NCBI GenBank assembly: GCA_037954665.1
Contig: JBBMOL010000375.1
Coordinates: 62,001-126,000, forward strand
DNA from: Laguncularia racemosa
Taxonomy: Eukaryota; Streptophyta; Magnoliopsida; Myrtales; Combretaceae
Length of the DNA: 64,000 bases
Direction: 5' to 3'
Shown here: positions 45,196 through 57,013 of the stretch, piece by piece
Layout: each line of letters opens with the position of its first letter
Numbering within the stretch: position 1 is the first letter of the stretch
The notes under the pieces: generated by a model
What the model saw: the letters and a program-made list of their open reading frames with translations, nothing else
Told to the model about the DNA's origin: nothing
The model's database searches: none
Made by a program: the position numbers and the translations under genes

Positions 45196-45830
45196 TAACA
45201 AGGCTAGACTTACTTGATAAATGCTCTTTATGTCGATCTTTTGGGGTTTTTTAAAGTAAGTTGGAACATGATATCTAATAAAAATTACTTTACCAACGAA
45301 TGGATCTTACTAATCTCATTGATTTCATCCTAGTGGTAGTTCCTTACTTGTCACTTGCTAAGCCAGAACACCCTAGCAGAATGTTTGCAACCAATCTTCT
45401 TAGTTATGTCATTTGTGTATGTAGCGAGATCAAATCTTCACTTGACTATAGCCTCCAAGGCATATCAACTTTTGAAATTGTGTTAGTCTTTTCTTCAGTA
45501 ATAAAATTTCCTTAAAAAAGGATTAAATCATAATGAAGCATTTAACTGTTTGTCAACTATCTAATTTCAGTTTATGGGTATTAGCTTAGTTTATGTTTAT
45601 AATGCAATGTAGAAAATCTAGGAAAATGAACTTATCAATGAAGTATATAGGCAAGGGTTGGTTAATGACCAATCCAATGTTGACAACTATAGAGGATATC
45701 AACTTTTCTTGTAAATAATGAAAATTTTGTCATAAAAAGATTAGTATCATCGACGATCTCATTAAGTTTGGTAAAAGATTTCATTGATTACTCATAGGTA
45801 ATACAATTTCACTACATCTGAATTAATAAG
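45196..45830. other. T2 3' UTR beyond the minisatellite
   Basis: No coding frame or repeat seen. Confidence 0.45.
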
Positions 45831-47040
45831 GCCTCTTAAATTTAGGTTATCTATATTAGCTAGCACTAATGCCCCCCCATATTAAGACTTTCTTTACAAC
45901 ATAGGGTCCTTCATAATTTAAATCAAATTTTCCTTTAGGGTCCTATACATTTGGCAACACTTTCTTCAACATTAAATCTCCCTCTTTGAAACTTCTCGGT
46001 TGTACCTTCTTATTGAATGCCTTAGCTATCTTCTATTAGTAGCAATAACCATGGCACAATGTTGTGAGTCTCTTTTCATCAATCAGATTTAGCTAATCAA
46101 CCCCTTTCTTTACCCATTCTGCTTCATCAAGCTATGTTTCTACTAGTACCCTAAAAGATGAAATTTCTACTTCTATGGGCGGCATGACCTTAGTTTCATA
46201 TACTAGTAAATAGGGAGTGGCTCTAGTCGAGGCTTTTATCGAGGTTCTGTATTCCATAAGGGCGAACAGTAGCATCTCATGCCAATTGGTGTAAGTGATT
46301 TCCATTTTTTCGATAATTCTCTTAATATTTTTATTAGCAATCTCATCCGCGCCATTCATCTGAAGACGATATGAAGTTGAATTTCTGTGGTTGATTCCAA
46401 ATTGTTGACATGTCTTTATTACTAATTTATTGTTTAGGTTGGTTCCTTGATCGGTAATGATGGATTCAGGTGCCCCATACTTGGCAATTATATCTCTTTT
46501 TAAGAACTTAATGACCATTCCTTTAGTCACATTGGTATATGAAGACACTTCAACCCATTTGGTAAAATAGTCATTAGCTACTAAAATGAACTTGTACTCG
46601 TTTGATGCTTTCAGAGTTATTGGACCAATCATATCAATGCCTTACATGGAAAATGGCCAAGGGGCTGACAACACGTGTAATTCTTGAGGCGGAGCGTTTT
46701 TATTAGCATAGATTTGGCATAAGTGATAATGCCTCACATGTTTAATACAACCTATTTCCATAGTCATCCAGAAATAACCCATCCTCATGATTTTGTGGGC
46801 TAGCATATATCCGTTCATGTGTAACCCACAAACTCCCTCGTGTATTTCTTACATCAGGGTATTCGCTTCCTCTTTGTCAACACACCTTAATAGAGTAGTA
46901 TCAAAGGATTTCTTATATAATGCAGAATCGTTGAGTAAAAAATGTGCTGCTAATCTTCTTAATGCTCTTTGGTCTTTCCTATCTACCTCCTCTAGATAAG
47001 TGCCATTTTGAAGGAGTACCTTGATATCATGGTACTAGGG
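45831..47040 (-). pseudogene. T2 integrase (broken)
   Basis: A 166-codon open piece (46132-46632) holds the core: Asp in IDMIGPI (its codons begin just beyond a stop), Asp in IITDQGTNLNN and Glu in GADEIANKNIK. The tail (45840-46010) has NYEGPYVVKKVL. The zinc region lies to the right, toward 47000. The catalytic residues are kept; stops near 46133 and 46637 break the chain. Confidence 0.82.
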
Positions 47041-47600
47041 CTTTCAATTTTAGCTCTCATCAGTCACTAGGCAGAAAGTTGGCTTGTCTTCAATTTTGAT
47101 CTTTAAAGGTTGAATCTCTACATCGTTTGAGATTTAAATCATGGATGCCAATGTTGCCAGAGCATTAATAAATTGATTTTGGATTCTAGGCATATACGTG
47201 AATTTTTTTTTTTAGGAACCTTTCCACCAATTTGCTAAGATGTTGGTGTTACGGTATTAATTTGCTATCTTTGGTTTTATATTCTCCCAAGGTATAGAGA
47301 ATAATTAAAGATGGGTCTCCATATATTTCCAATTCTTGGATACCCATTTCTAATGTCATCTTAAGCCCCATGATACAAGATTCATATTATACTACATTGT
47401 TAGTATATGGGAATGCTAACTTCATTGCTATAGGAAAATTGTTATCTTCAAGAGATATCAAGATTGCCCTTATTCCACATCCGAAAACATTTGCAGCTCC
47501 ATAAAAATACAACTTCCACTGCTGACCTTCTGATCTTTTGTTGACAGTGACCATAATTCCTTCATCTAGAAATAAAACTTATGAGATTTCTAACATATCT
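47041..47600 (-). pseudogene. T2 second (archaeal-like) RNase H (broken)
   Basis: Fragments in the order expected from T1: a segment for GLKMTLEMGIQELEIYGD near 47340-47390 and a C-terminal segment with FTYMPRIQNQF near 47170-47210. Frames are broken. Placed by homology with T1 at 29990-31200. Confidence 0.68.
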
Positions 47601-48900
47601 TTCCCTGGATATTCTTCCAACTAGTTTGCCACAGCTTGTCCTTTTACTAAACTTTGATTTACATAAGTGATATCAAACTCTAAAAGCAACATTTGCCATT
47701 TAGAGATTCTTCCCACCAAAGCTGTTTTTTTTTTTCTTTTTGCTAAATATCGTAGCAGATTATGTTTGGTCAATAACTTGGTGGAATAATATAGGGTATA
47801 TTGCCGAAGCCTATGCATTACCCATACTAAAGCATAGTAAGTCTTCTCAACTTCTGAATATCTCTATTCTCCTTCAATGAACTTCTTGCTTAGATAATAT
47901 ATAGGGTACTCCTTTCCTTTTGTTTTGTCATTTTTCCCTAGCATACAACATATGGATTTAAGGAGTGTGGTCAAATACAAGAATAAAGGCCTCCTAAAGG
48001 TGGGAACTGTCAGGACTAGAGGATTCATCAAATATCCTTTGATTTTTAAAAAAAAAAAAAGGCTTTTTGACATTTTGCATCCTATTTTGTTGTGACATTC
48101 TTCTTCAAGAGCTTATGTAGTTCAACCTTACCAATAGATCCCTTACTTCTTTAAGGGTCTGTAGGGCTAGCATCTCAACAATTGCTTTTACCTTTTTTGG
48201 GTCTACTTCAATCTCCCTCCGACTGATAACAAACCTTAAGAGCTTCCTTGATGTTACTCCAAACGTACACTTCTCAGGATTTAGCTTTAATTGGAATTTT
48301 CTAAGCCTCTCAAACAACTTCTTGAGGACTTTCACATGATCTTCCCCTTCATGAGACTTAGCAATCATATCATCAACATATACCTCCACCTCTTTATGCA
48401 TCAGGTCATGGAATAGTGTTACCATAGCTTGCTGATAAGTTACTCCCACATTCTTCAAACCAAAAGGCATAACTTTATAGCAAAACATTCCCCATATAAT
48501 GATGAACGTTGTTTTAGTTTTGTCCTCTTTTGACATTTTAATCTGATTGCACCCTAAAAAACCGTCCATGAAAGAGAAAAGGTGGTTCCTTGGAATGTTA
48601 TTTACTAAGACGTTGATGTGTGGCAACAGGAAATTATCTTTTGGCATTGCTTGGTTCAAGTCTCTAGAATCAATACAAACTTAAATTTTCTCGTTTTTCT
48701 TAAGGGTAGGCACTACATTTGCCACCCATTCTGAATGGTCTGATACCTTAATGAACCCGACTTCTAATAACTTCTTTACTTCTTCTTTGATTTTCAACAA
48801 AATGTCGAGTCAAAACCTCCTAAGCTTTTGCTTTCTCGGTCTAAAGTAAGCTTTTGTGGGGTAGCTTATGAATCACTATCGAAAGATTAAGCCTTGGCAT
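47601..48900 (-). pseudogene. T2 reverse transcriptase and RNase H (broken)
   Basis: A 184-codon open piece (48105-48659) has NQAMPKDNFLLPHINVLV, LFSFMDGFLGCNQIKM, MPFGLKNVGVTYQQAM and an intact YVDDMIAKS box, then LNPEKCTFGVTS. RNase H pieces at 47621-47818 (MHRLRQYTLYYSTKLLTKHN, ISKWQMLLLEFDI) and 47864-48073. RNase H here is single copy, unlike the fourfold repeat of T1. The N-terminal part of reverse transcriptase ends at the Athila-K insertion. Confidence 0.83.
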
Positions 48901-49020
48901 ATCTTTATAGGATCATGCAAACATGTCTAGATACTTGGATAATAATTGGAACAATTCCCCCTTATGTCATTCTAAAAAACTATTCCCAACCTTAAGTTTC
49001 GTAGGGCTTTCATCCGTACC

Positions 49021-50538
49021 TGATAAGATCACATTATACTTATATTTTCTTTTGGACTTATATTAAATTTATTTCAATATTATAAGAAAATATAAAGAAA
49101 TGATACTTAATGGTGTTTTTTTTGTGAAAATACAGGTTTTGAGGACCCAAAAGTAAATTACAAGTTAATTGGAGGATTTTTTTCACAAATTGAAGAAGTG
49201 AGAGAAGGTTTAAACACTGAAGGCCGCCGGCCTTGAGCCGGCCTATATTAAACCGGCCTCAAAAAGAAGTAAAGCCGTCGGCCTTTAAACCGGCCTTGAG
49301 CCAGCCTTCATTACTCCCCGGATATCCATTGCGAGAATCTCTCCAAAATCGTATCCTAATTAATTTGCTGACTCAAATCCTCATCAGATCCACCTCATCC
49401 CCCCCCTCTTTGGATCTATAAATAGACCCCTTGTGTGAACCTTGGAAGCATCCCTTTTGTTGGAGAATCCATCCTTTCTTTTGTTTAGAATTCTTTTTCT
49501 TCTTCTTTGTTCTAGCCTCATTAGAATTTCTTTAGGTACTTTAAATTTTTCCAAAGTTTAGTTTGAAGAAAGAATGTCATTTTGTTGAAGTTTGCTTTCA
49601 ATTGAAGAATTCAAGGAGTCATTTTGGAAGATTGAAGCTCTTGAAGATTATAGCAATTGTTCCATTTACTTTATTTTCTTTTATGCCATTTATTAGTTTA
49701 ATCTTGTTGTTTAATATGAATTCCATTGCATCTATTTATTTCAATTGTTTTTATGCAATTCATACTATAATGTTCTAAATCATCCTTGTGGGAAATTGGA
49801 TGAAACCCTAGAATGTTAAAAGGATAATTGTAGCCATGTTATATGATTAGGAATTATTAGGATTATTCATGATTGCAATTCCTTTGATTTCAATTATAAT
49901 TGGTCTTTCATTATAATTGTTAGAAATCCTTTTGATACGGGAGTTGATGAGGATTTGTTAGGAATTCTTAATTAGATTGATTGTCAATACGGGAGTTGCG
50001 ATAATTGGTTTAATTAGAGTCTATGGAGGGCACAATGCAATGTTTCTTGTTAATTAATCACTAAGGGATTAGGGTTAATTGATTTAGGGCATTAGTTGTT
50101 TGTAGCATCGGGAGGTGTATGAACATAATTTTGATTCCTTGGTTAATTGGAGACGCGGAAGCCGAACTAATTAATTTAAGGTCAACATCCCTAAAAAGGA
50201 TTTTCTAAACTCACTTGAATAAACTTATAACCACAAGTTGATATAACATGGTAGCAATTTGATTAACAAATCTAGGGTGAATTCTAATTTCCCTTGTTCA
50301 TAATTGATAGATTCTTCATAAAATTTTCCTTGTTGCTTTAAGTTAAATTTTTAGATTAGACATTTCAAAACCCCTTTTTAATCACCTAGCTATTGATAAG
50401 AATTGCCATAGATCTAGTACTCTATTGGTTCCTCGAGGGATCGACAACCTTACTTTTCACCACTTTATTACTTGATACGACCAGTGCACTTGCTGCAATT
50501 TACGCTCCCATTTTATATATACGTTCTGAGCGTTATCA
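49021..50538 (+). repeat. 5' LTR of Athila-K
   Basis: TGATAAG...GTTATCA, 1518 bp. GCCGGC motif array at 49221-49310 and TATAAATAG at 49417-49425. It is aligned end to end with the 3' LTR, but that copy is about 90 bp longer through run expansion. Confidence 0.92.
49221..49425 (+). promoter_or_regulatory. Promoter of Athila-K 5' LTR: GCCGGC array and TATA box
   Basis: Array of gccgccggcc, ttgagccggcc, aaaccggcc and gccgtcggcc units (49221-49310), then TATAAATAG (49417-49425), a gap of 107 bp. The motif type is the same as in the solo LTR at 26139 although the LTR families are unrelated. Confidence 0.68.
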
Positions 50539-50544
50539 AGTTTT

Positions 50545-50561
50545 TGGCGCCGTTGCCGGGG
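50545..50561 (+). promoter_or_regulatory. Primer-binding site of Athila-K (tRNA-Asp type)
   Basis: TGGCGCCGTTGCCGGGG six bases after the 5' LTR. Confidence 0.92.
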
Positions 50562-50675
50562 ATCTAATAGATATTAGATTTTGTAATTCTGTTGGTAATT
50601 TAGGCATAATTATTTTGTTATTTAATTTTTCTTATCATTGTGTGATCGTTTTCCATTCTCTTTAAGGGTCTTTTT

Positions 50676-52285
50676 ATGCGCAGGAGTAGAAGTGCTGAAC
50701 TTCTACCAATTAATCTTGAGATAGAACGCACTTTGCGACAACTTAGAAGAGAGCAGAGAAGAAAGGAAGAAGAGAACATGGCAGATGAGAACAACAATCA
50801 GATTCAAGGTGTTGGTAGAGCACTTCGGGAATACACGATACCTGTTGTTTCAGGTCCTGCAATTAGAAGACCAACAATTTAGGCTAATAATTTCGGTTAA
50901 AACCAGCACTCGTTCCAAATGGTTCAATCAAATCAATTTGGAGGATATCCAAATGAGAGTCCTGATGAGCATATTGCAGTATTTCTTCAATATTGTAATA
51001 CAGTGAAAATGAATAATGTATCTGATGATGTAATTAGGCTACAACTTTTTCCGTTTTCACTTAGAGAAAAAACTAGGGCTTGGTACAATCATTGCCACAA
51101 GACTCTGTAACCACTTGGGTAGATCTCTCATCTAAATTTTTAAGGAGATTTTTTCCACCAGCTAGAACTGCTAGGTTAAGAAATGACATCACAAACTTCA
51201 GTAAGTTTAGTGGTGAATCACTTTATGAACATGGGAAAGATTCAAGGAGGCAATTAGAAAATTGCCCCCCATCATGGATTACCAGATAATCTCCTTATTG
51301 AGATATTCTATCTCAGTTTAGATGACACATTGAGATCTCTGGTAGATGCTGCTTCTGGTGGTGCACTAATGAGTAAGACATATGATGAGGCTAGTGCTTT
51401 GATAGATGAAATGGCCTCTAGTGCACATAATTGGCAACATGAAAGAGGTAAGTCTAGAGTGGCATCTGCCAATGACATGGACACCTTAACAGCTCAGATT
51501 TCTGCTCTTACCGCCCAGGTAAGTAAACTTACTCTACACCTTCTTTCAATGTTAATCAAATTTCTTGTTGTGAGTTTTGCTCAGGACCCACTCAACTCTT
51601 GAGTGCCCATCTGGAAACTTTCCTCCTCATCCCATGGAGAGCAAGTAAATTTTGTCAACAATTTCCAAAGAGGTAATCAAGGACCTTATTCAAACACCTA
51701 CAATCCAGGGTGGCGTTAATCATCCAAATTTCTCATGGAGAAAATGATAACAATGTTACTTAAACCTCCTGGATTTCAAAAGCAAGGTCCTAATCATAAT
51801 ACTCCCCATCAACAATATCCTAATCATAATACCTCTTCTCAGCAAGGGTCAGTCTAAAATGGAAGAACTCATGATAAGTTATATGCAAAGACTGACACAA
51901 TGTTGCAAAATCAACAAGCCACCATTAGGAATCTTGAAAATCAGCTTAGTCAAATGTCTCAACAGTTGAGTAATAGACCATCTGGGTCTTTACCTAGCAA
52001 TACTGAGCAAAATCCTAAGGGTGTAAATGCTATTATGTTAAGAAGTGGTAAGGAATTGGTTGATAAGAAACTTGAGGAAGAGGAGGTTAACCTGGAAAAA
52101 GATAAAGGGAAAAAAAAAGGAAGAGGAATCAAAGAAAAATTCACCAAAAGTGAAAGCATATGTTCCTCCTATTCCTTTCCCAGAAGGCTTGAAGCAACAA
52201 CAATTGGATTCACAATTTGCTAAATTTTTAGAAGTCTTTAAAAAATTGCAAATTAACATTCCTTTTTGCAGAAGCACTTCAGCAG
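50676..52285 (+). pseudogene. Athila-K gag (broken)
   Basis: Start at the ATG at 50676 (MRRSRSAELLPINLEIERT). The capsid has LFPFSLREKTRAWY and FLRRFFPPARTARLRNDI. A knuckle begins CEFC near 51565 but a frameshift falls inside it before its His and last Cys. Later signatures are TIRNLENQLSQMSQQL and NAIMLRSGKEL. Stops and frameshifts occur near 50881, 51109, 51287, 51600 and 52130. Confidence 0.82.
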
Positions 52286-53080
52286 ATGCCATCATATGCT
52301 AGGTTCATGAAGGATTTACTCACAAAGAAGAGGAAGATTGAAGGGAATGAACCGGTGATGCTTACAGGGGAATGTTCAATGATCTTACAGAATGATGTAC
52401 CTAGTTTGCCAAGAAAACAAAGAGATCAGGGGAGTTTTACTGTTCCTTGCACCATAGGCAATTTTCATTTTGATAAAGTTCTTATTGACTCCGGTGCAAG
52501 TATAAATTTAATGCCTCTATCTATTTTTAGGAAATTGGGACTTGGAGAGTGCAAGGGAACTCATGTTACCTTGCAACTTGCTGATAGGAGCATCAAATAC
52601 CCAAGAGGGATTGTGGAAAATGTCCTAGTGAAAGTAGATAAATTCATCTTTCCAGTTGACTTTATAGTCTTGGAGATGGAGGAGGATAAAGAGGTACCCA
52701 TGATCCTTGGCAGACCATTCCTTGCAACAGGTAAAGCCTTAATTGATGTGGAACAAGGTAAGCTTACTTTAAGAGTTATGGATGAACAAGTCACGTTTAA
52801 TGTGTATGAGGCTACAAAGAAATTTGATGACTGTAAATCCTGTTACACTATTGATAGTGTTGATGAGCTTTCCTCTGAGTTCATGGAAGAGAATGCAGGT
52901 GTGGACACGATGGAGTCAGTTCTTAGGATTTAGATGATTGGAGTGATGGTGAAGAATGAACCCCAAGAAGAACGTGTTGAACAAGTTTATGAATTCAAGA
53001 CTCGACACTATGAGGAGCTGGGGACCACTGAGAAGAAACCGATGCCATCATTGACACAACCCCCGGTGCTTGAACTTAAA
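52286..53080 (+). pseudogene. Athila-K protease
   Basis: 215 open codons (52286-52933): RDQGSFTVPCTIGNF, active site LIDSGASINLMPLS with an intact DSG, LQLADRSIKYPRG and MILGRPFLAT. A TAG at 52931-52933 ends the piece; the same frame then continues to LELKP at about 53080, where the linker to reverse transcriptase begins and sequence quality drops. Confidence 0.82.
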
Positions 53081-54340
53081 CCTTTCCGGTATTTAAAAAT
53101 GCTTTTTTGGAAAAAATGTACTTTGCCATTATCTTTTTTTTTTCCCGGGATCAAGAGCAAAAACTTTTTGGGTGTTCTTAGGAACATAAGGAAATATCGG
53201 GTGGCCCCTTTCGGATTTAAGGGAGAATGCCCTTTGGTCTTTGTAATGCACCTGGTACTTTTTAGAGGGTGGAAGTGTCTTTATTTTTGAAATTTTAGAG
53301 AAAATTTTTTTGAAATATTTATGGTTTATTTTTTGTTTTTGGGAAGTCTTTTTAATCATGTTTGGAAATTTTGGCTGTTGTGTTTTAAAAAAATGTAAGG
53401 GAACTAACCTTCTTTTAAAAATTGGGGGAAAAGCCCCTTTTTGGTTTCCAGAGGGAAAAGTGTTAGGTCACAGGGGCGAAAAAAGGGGTTGAAGTTGAAA
53501 AGGGAAAAATGGAAGTTTTAGAGAAGTTGCCCCCACCCCCTTCAGTAAAAGGGAAAATCAGGAGCTTCTTGGGACATGCTTGGGTTTTAAGGGAATTTTT
53601 CAGGGATTCTCTAAAATTTCCCAGACCCCTTTTGTTAAATTTTCTTGAAAAAAACTCTACTTTTGTGTTTGTGAAAATTGTTTGCGGCATTCAAAATTTG
53701 AAAAGGGGGGCTTAAACTCTGCACCCCGTGATTGTTTCACCCAAAATTTGGGGGAAATTTCCCTTTTAGCTGTTTTGTGTGCTAGTGACCCATCCCTGGG
53801 AGCGGGACTAGGGCAAAGAAGAGGTAAGATTTTCATGCTATATATATGCAAAATAGAACCCTTTTAAAAGAGGCCCAAAAAAAACTATTTCCACAAAAGG
53901 GAAAAAAAGCTATTTGCAGTGGGTATTTGCATGTGACAAATTTTGGTTTCTTGATAGGGTTTTAAAGTAAAAGTATTCACAGATCATGTTTCTCTTTAAA
54001 TTTTATTTGCAAAAACTGATGCCCAAACCCAGGGTTTTAAATTTGTTGGATTCTATTGCTGCAAAAAATTTGACTTAGAAATTAAGGGTTAAAAAGGGAA
54101 GTGGAAAAAAGTGGTTTCTGATCATTTAAAAAAAAAACCCCTTTTTGGGTTTTGATTGTTTTTGAAAAAACCATCAAAAAGAAAAATTTCCCTGATGAGC
54201 TTTTTATGCAATAGACATTTTCCCCCATTACCTTGGTTGCCGAATAGTTAATTACTTGGTTTTGAAAAAAAAACATACCATATGGTTTGTCATTTCCCAA
54301 AAGAAAAAGGGAAAATTTTTTTATGGGCGTGAAGAAATTT
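53081..54340 (+). pseudogene. Athila-K reverse transcriptase and RNase H (degraded)
   Basis: Recognisable pieces on the plus strand: GVLRN at about 53160, MPFGL-like then NAPGTF (read as gccctttggtctttgtaatg) at 53228, CKGTNLLL near 53390, PEGxVLGHR near 53450, MEVLEKLPPPPSVKG and RSFLGHA near 53510-53580. RNase H traces follow to about 54000. Between the linker and MPFGL about 270 bp of reverse transcriptase are missing. Most other differences from Athila relatives are run expansions of the local base. Confidence 0.65.
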
Positions 54341-54369
54341 TTTTTGGGATGGCCGTATTTGTTTAAAAA

Positions 54370-55560
54370 AACCCGTGCTGACCAAGTAAATTTGACGATG
54401 TGTGCCTAAAATTGAACAGCTTAAACATAATACAACACTGTCACTCCAAAGAAAAAAGGGGGGTTCCCCCTTTGGGGTAGAAAGAAAAGTAGCAAAAAAA
54501 TTTTTTTTGCGGGGTTTTTTTGGCCCAGTTTGTTTCATGATTGCAGGAACTTCTTATGACTTGTGCTCAATGCCAAAAAGGGGGCAATATTTCAAAAAGC
54601 CTGAATTACCACAAAAATTTTATTTCTTGTAAATTTAACTTTTTTACGTTTTGGGGGGAAACGCCTTTTTAAAAAGGGGGGTTTTTCCCTTTTTTCATCT
54701 TTTTCAAACAAAAATATTCTTTTAGCGTTATTATGTTTTAAAAAAAAGGGAGAGGCAGTTGCTCTACAAAATAATGACAGTAGGGTTGTCAAATTTAAAA
54801 AATTTTAAAAAGAATTTTTATTTTCAAGATTTTGGGGGTACCTAGAGCTATAATAATTTATGGGGGGAAAAACATTTTTTTAAAAAGGAATTTTAGAAAT
54901 TATTATTAAAAAAATGGAGTTACTCAAAAAAATTGCCAACCCCTTTTCCCTCCCCAAACATGTGGGAAGGTTGAGGTAAACCAATAGGGAAAAATTTAAA
55001 GGGTTTTAGAAAAACTGTCAATGCATCCCCCAAAGGTTGGTTTTAAAAATTGAGATGCATTGTGGGCTTTTTTAAAAAAAGCTTTTAAAAAAACCTTTTG
55101 GGGAAAGTCCCCCCACAAGATTGTTTTTTGGGAAAACTTTTTACCTACCCGTGGAGCTTGAGCCAAGGCATTTCTGGGCCAAAAAAATATCTTAACTTTG
55201 AGTTGCAAAGGGTGCAGGTGAAAAAAGATGGTTGCTCCAAATTTAATCAAAGGCTGAGATGAGGGAGGAAGGATTGAAAATTCGAGAAAATTTTCCCAAG
55301 GGGAAGAGAGCAAAGCGATGGATTTATAAGAAAATCTTTCAGCGGGAGTTCTTGCCTGGTCAAAGAGTTTTTTTGTAAAAAAACTCTCGATTGAAGCTAT
55401 TCCCCGGGAAGTTTAAAACACATGGTCTGGACCATTTGAAATTGTTAAGTGTTTCCTTATGGGGCAGTTTAGTTGAAGGCAGAAGACAACCGTTTCTTTC
55501 AAAATAAAGGTTTTTCTTCTCAAAAAATTACTATGAAGGGGGAAATGGGTTTATGAAACG
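54370..55560 (+). pseudogene. Athila-K integrase (degraded)
   Basis: Plus-strand traces in the right order: a His pair in the segment LNIIQHCHSKE, a Cys pair in TCAQCQKGG near 54558-54585, the core region near 54840-55200 (fragments for PRAIIxxGG and GVTxK), and the tail near 55350-55480 including SIEAIPREV-like and PFEIVKVFPYG-like codons. Frames cannot be followed for more than a few codons. Placed by similarity to the integrase of Athila-O and Athila-I. Confidence 0.6.
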
Positions 55561-55685
55561 CCCCAACTGGTTTGGGTTTTTTGGAGATTCAAGAACTTGA
55601 ACTGGAAAAGTGGGCTAGCGACTATAAAAATAAGGCTTCATTGGGGGGGCAGGGCCCCTGCTCAAAAAGTATTTTACCTAGTGTT

Positions 55686-55721
<36 letters not shown>

Positions 55722-56999
55722 ATTCAAGGTTGGGTTAAAAGCCGCCCGGTTTCCCAACAAGGGCCCCTCCAAGGATGCAGGGCTTTTTTGGAGGAATTTT
55801 TTTCTTGGGTGAACAATTTTAACCCCGGGGAAGTACAGTATTTCCAAATTTTTTGCATTGCTTTTGTTCCCTTAATTTTGTGAATTTAGGAACAAAGAGG
55901 ACATTGGGCCAAAAAAAATTTAAATTTTTTTGGGGGGGGAAAAAAAGGGGAAAATTTTTAAAAAGGTAGAATTATAATATTGCACACTTTATGAGCTTAC
56001 AAAACCCAAAGCTTTATTTATGTCCCCCTTTGTGTTTACCCTCAATGGAATCTTGAAATTTACTTAGATTGGTGCCCCCTCGCCAAAAATGTTGTGATTA
56101 GTTTACATTGTTTTTAAAATTTAATTGTAAAATCTTAGAGAAAAGGGTTTTCCCTTGTTTAGCCTTTGAACTTGAGATTGAGTCCCTTAAGTTGAAAAAA
56201 ACAAGCAAAATTTTCTTCAAAAAAGGGAAAAATTTGGGGGGGGATTTAAATTTTCTCTTAAATTTTTTTTTGAGAATACCTTAACCCTAGTGAAAGAGGT
56301 AAAGGGGAAAAAATTTTTTTTCTTTTTGATCCCTTAAAAAAAAAAAAAAAAAAAACCCTTTTTTCCAATAAATAGGAGAGTGAGTTAAGGTATCCCAAAC
56401 TTTTAAAAGTTGTGTGAGGAAAAGTTTGTAGGGGTCCCTTTAAAACCCGGTTCCCTTTGGGTTTTGGGCCCAAAGGGTGTGCCCATCAATGAACTACAAA
56501 AACGGAAAAGGGGGGGGAAAAGGAAAAAAAATTAGTACCTTATGCAAAATCAAAGGTTTGGGCATGGGCGAGCTTTGGTCCCTTTTAAAAAAGGGGAAGT
56601 CTCACTTTCCCCTGCCAAAAAAAGGCAAATAAAAAAAAAAAAAAGGGGGGGGGGAGAAATTCTAGAAAAAAATGGGGTACCATTGCTTTCATCCCTTTTT
56701 ATCCCTTTTTTAGAGAAGTAAAAATTGGGTTTTTTGGGGGATGATTTCTTTTTAAAAACCAATGAAGGGTTTTAAAGAAAGGGTTTTTTTATGGGCCCCT
56801 TTTGTATTTTTTTTCTATTGTTAAACACTGGGATTAAAAATTTTGTTTTTATTTGGGTTTTAAATACTAAATTTTAAAATAGATATACTTGTTACAAATT
56901 TCAGTATTTGGGCGAAAAATTGGGGCCCCGGGAAGGGTTTAATGATGGATTTCTCTTGTTTTTAAAAAAATTATTTTGCTTGAGGGCAAACAAAAATTC
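55561..56999. other. Athila-K 3' region, low-quality sequence
   Basis: No gene seen. It includes a 30-base A run (55690-55719), several G and C runs and long A runs at 56335-56355 and 56628-56644. The frames in it are by-products of the runs. Confidence 0.5.
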
Positions 57000-57013
57000 A
57001 AGTGTGGGGATGT
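57000..57013 (+). promoter_or_regulatory. Polypurine tract of Athila-K
   Basis: AAGTGTGGGGATGT directly before the TGATAAG start of the 3' LTR; the AAGTGTGGGG core matches the Athila-I tract. Confidence 0.82.

Noticed and set aside
55690..55719. Thirty-base A run considered as the tail of a LINE or processed pseudogene
   Set aside because: No LINE or gene sequence precedes it. It lies in the low-quality zone, where runs of every base are inflated.
54290..56762. Many short open frames on both strands in the right part of the window
   Set aside because: They consist of Lys/Phe/Pro/Gly runs encoded by homopolymers and overlap readable traces of Athila-K integrase and its 3' region in another frame or strand.
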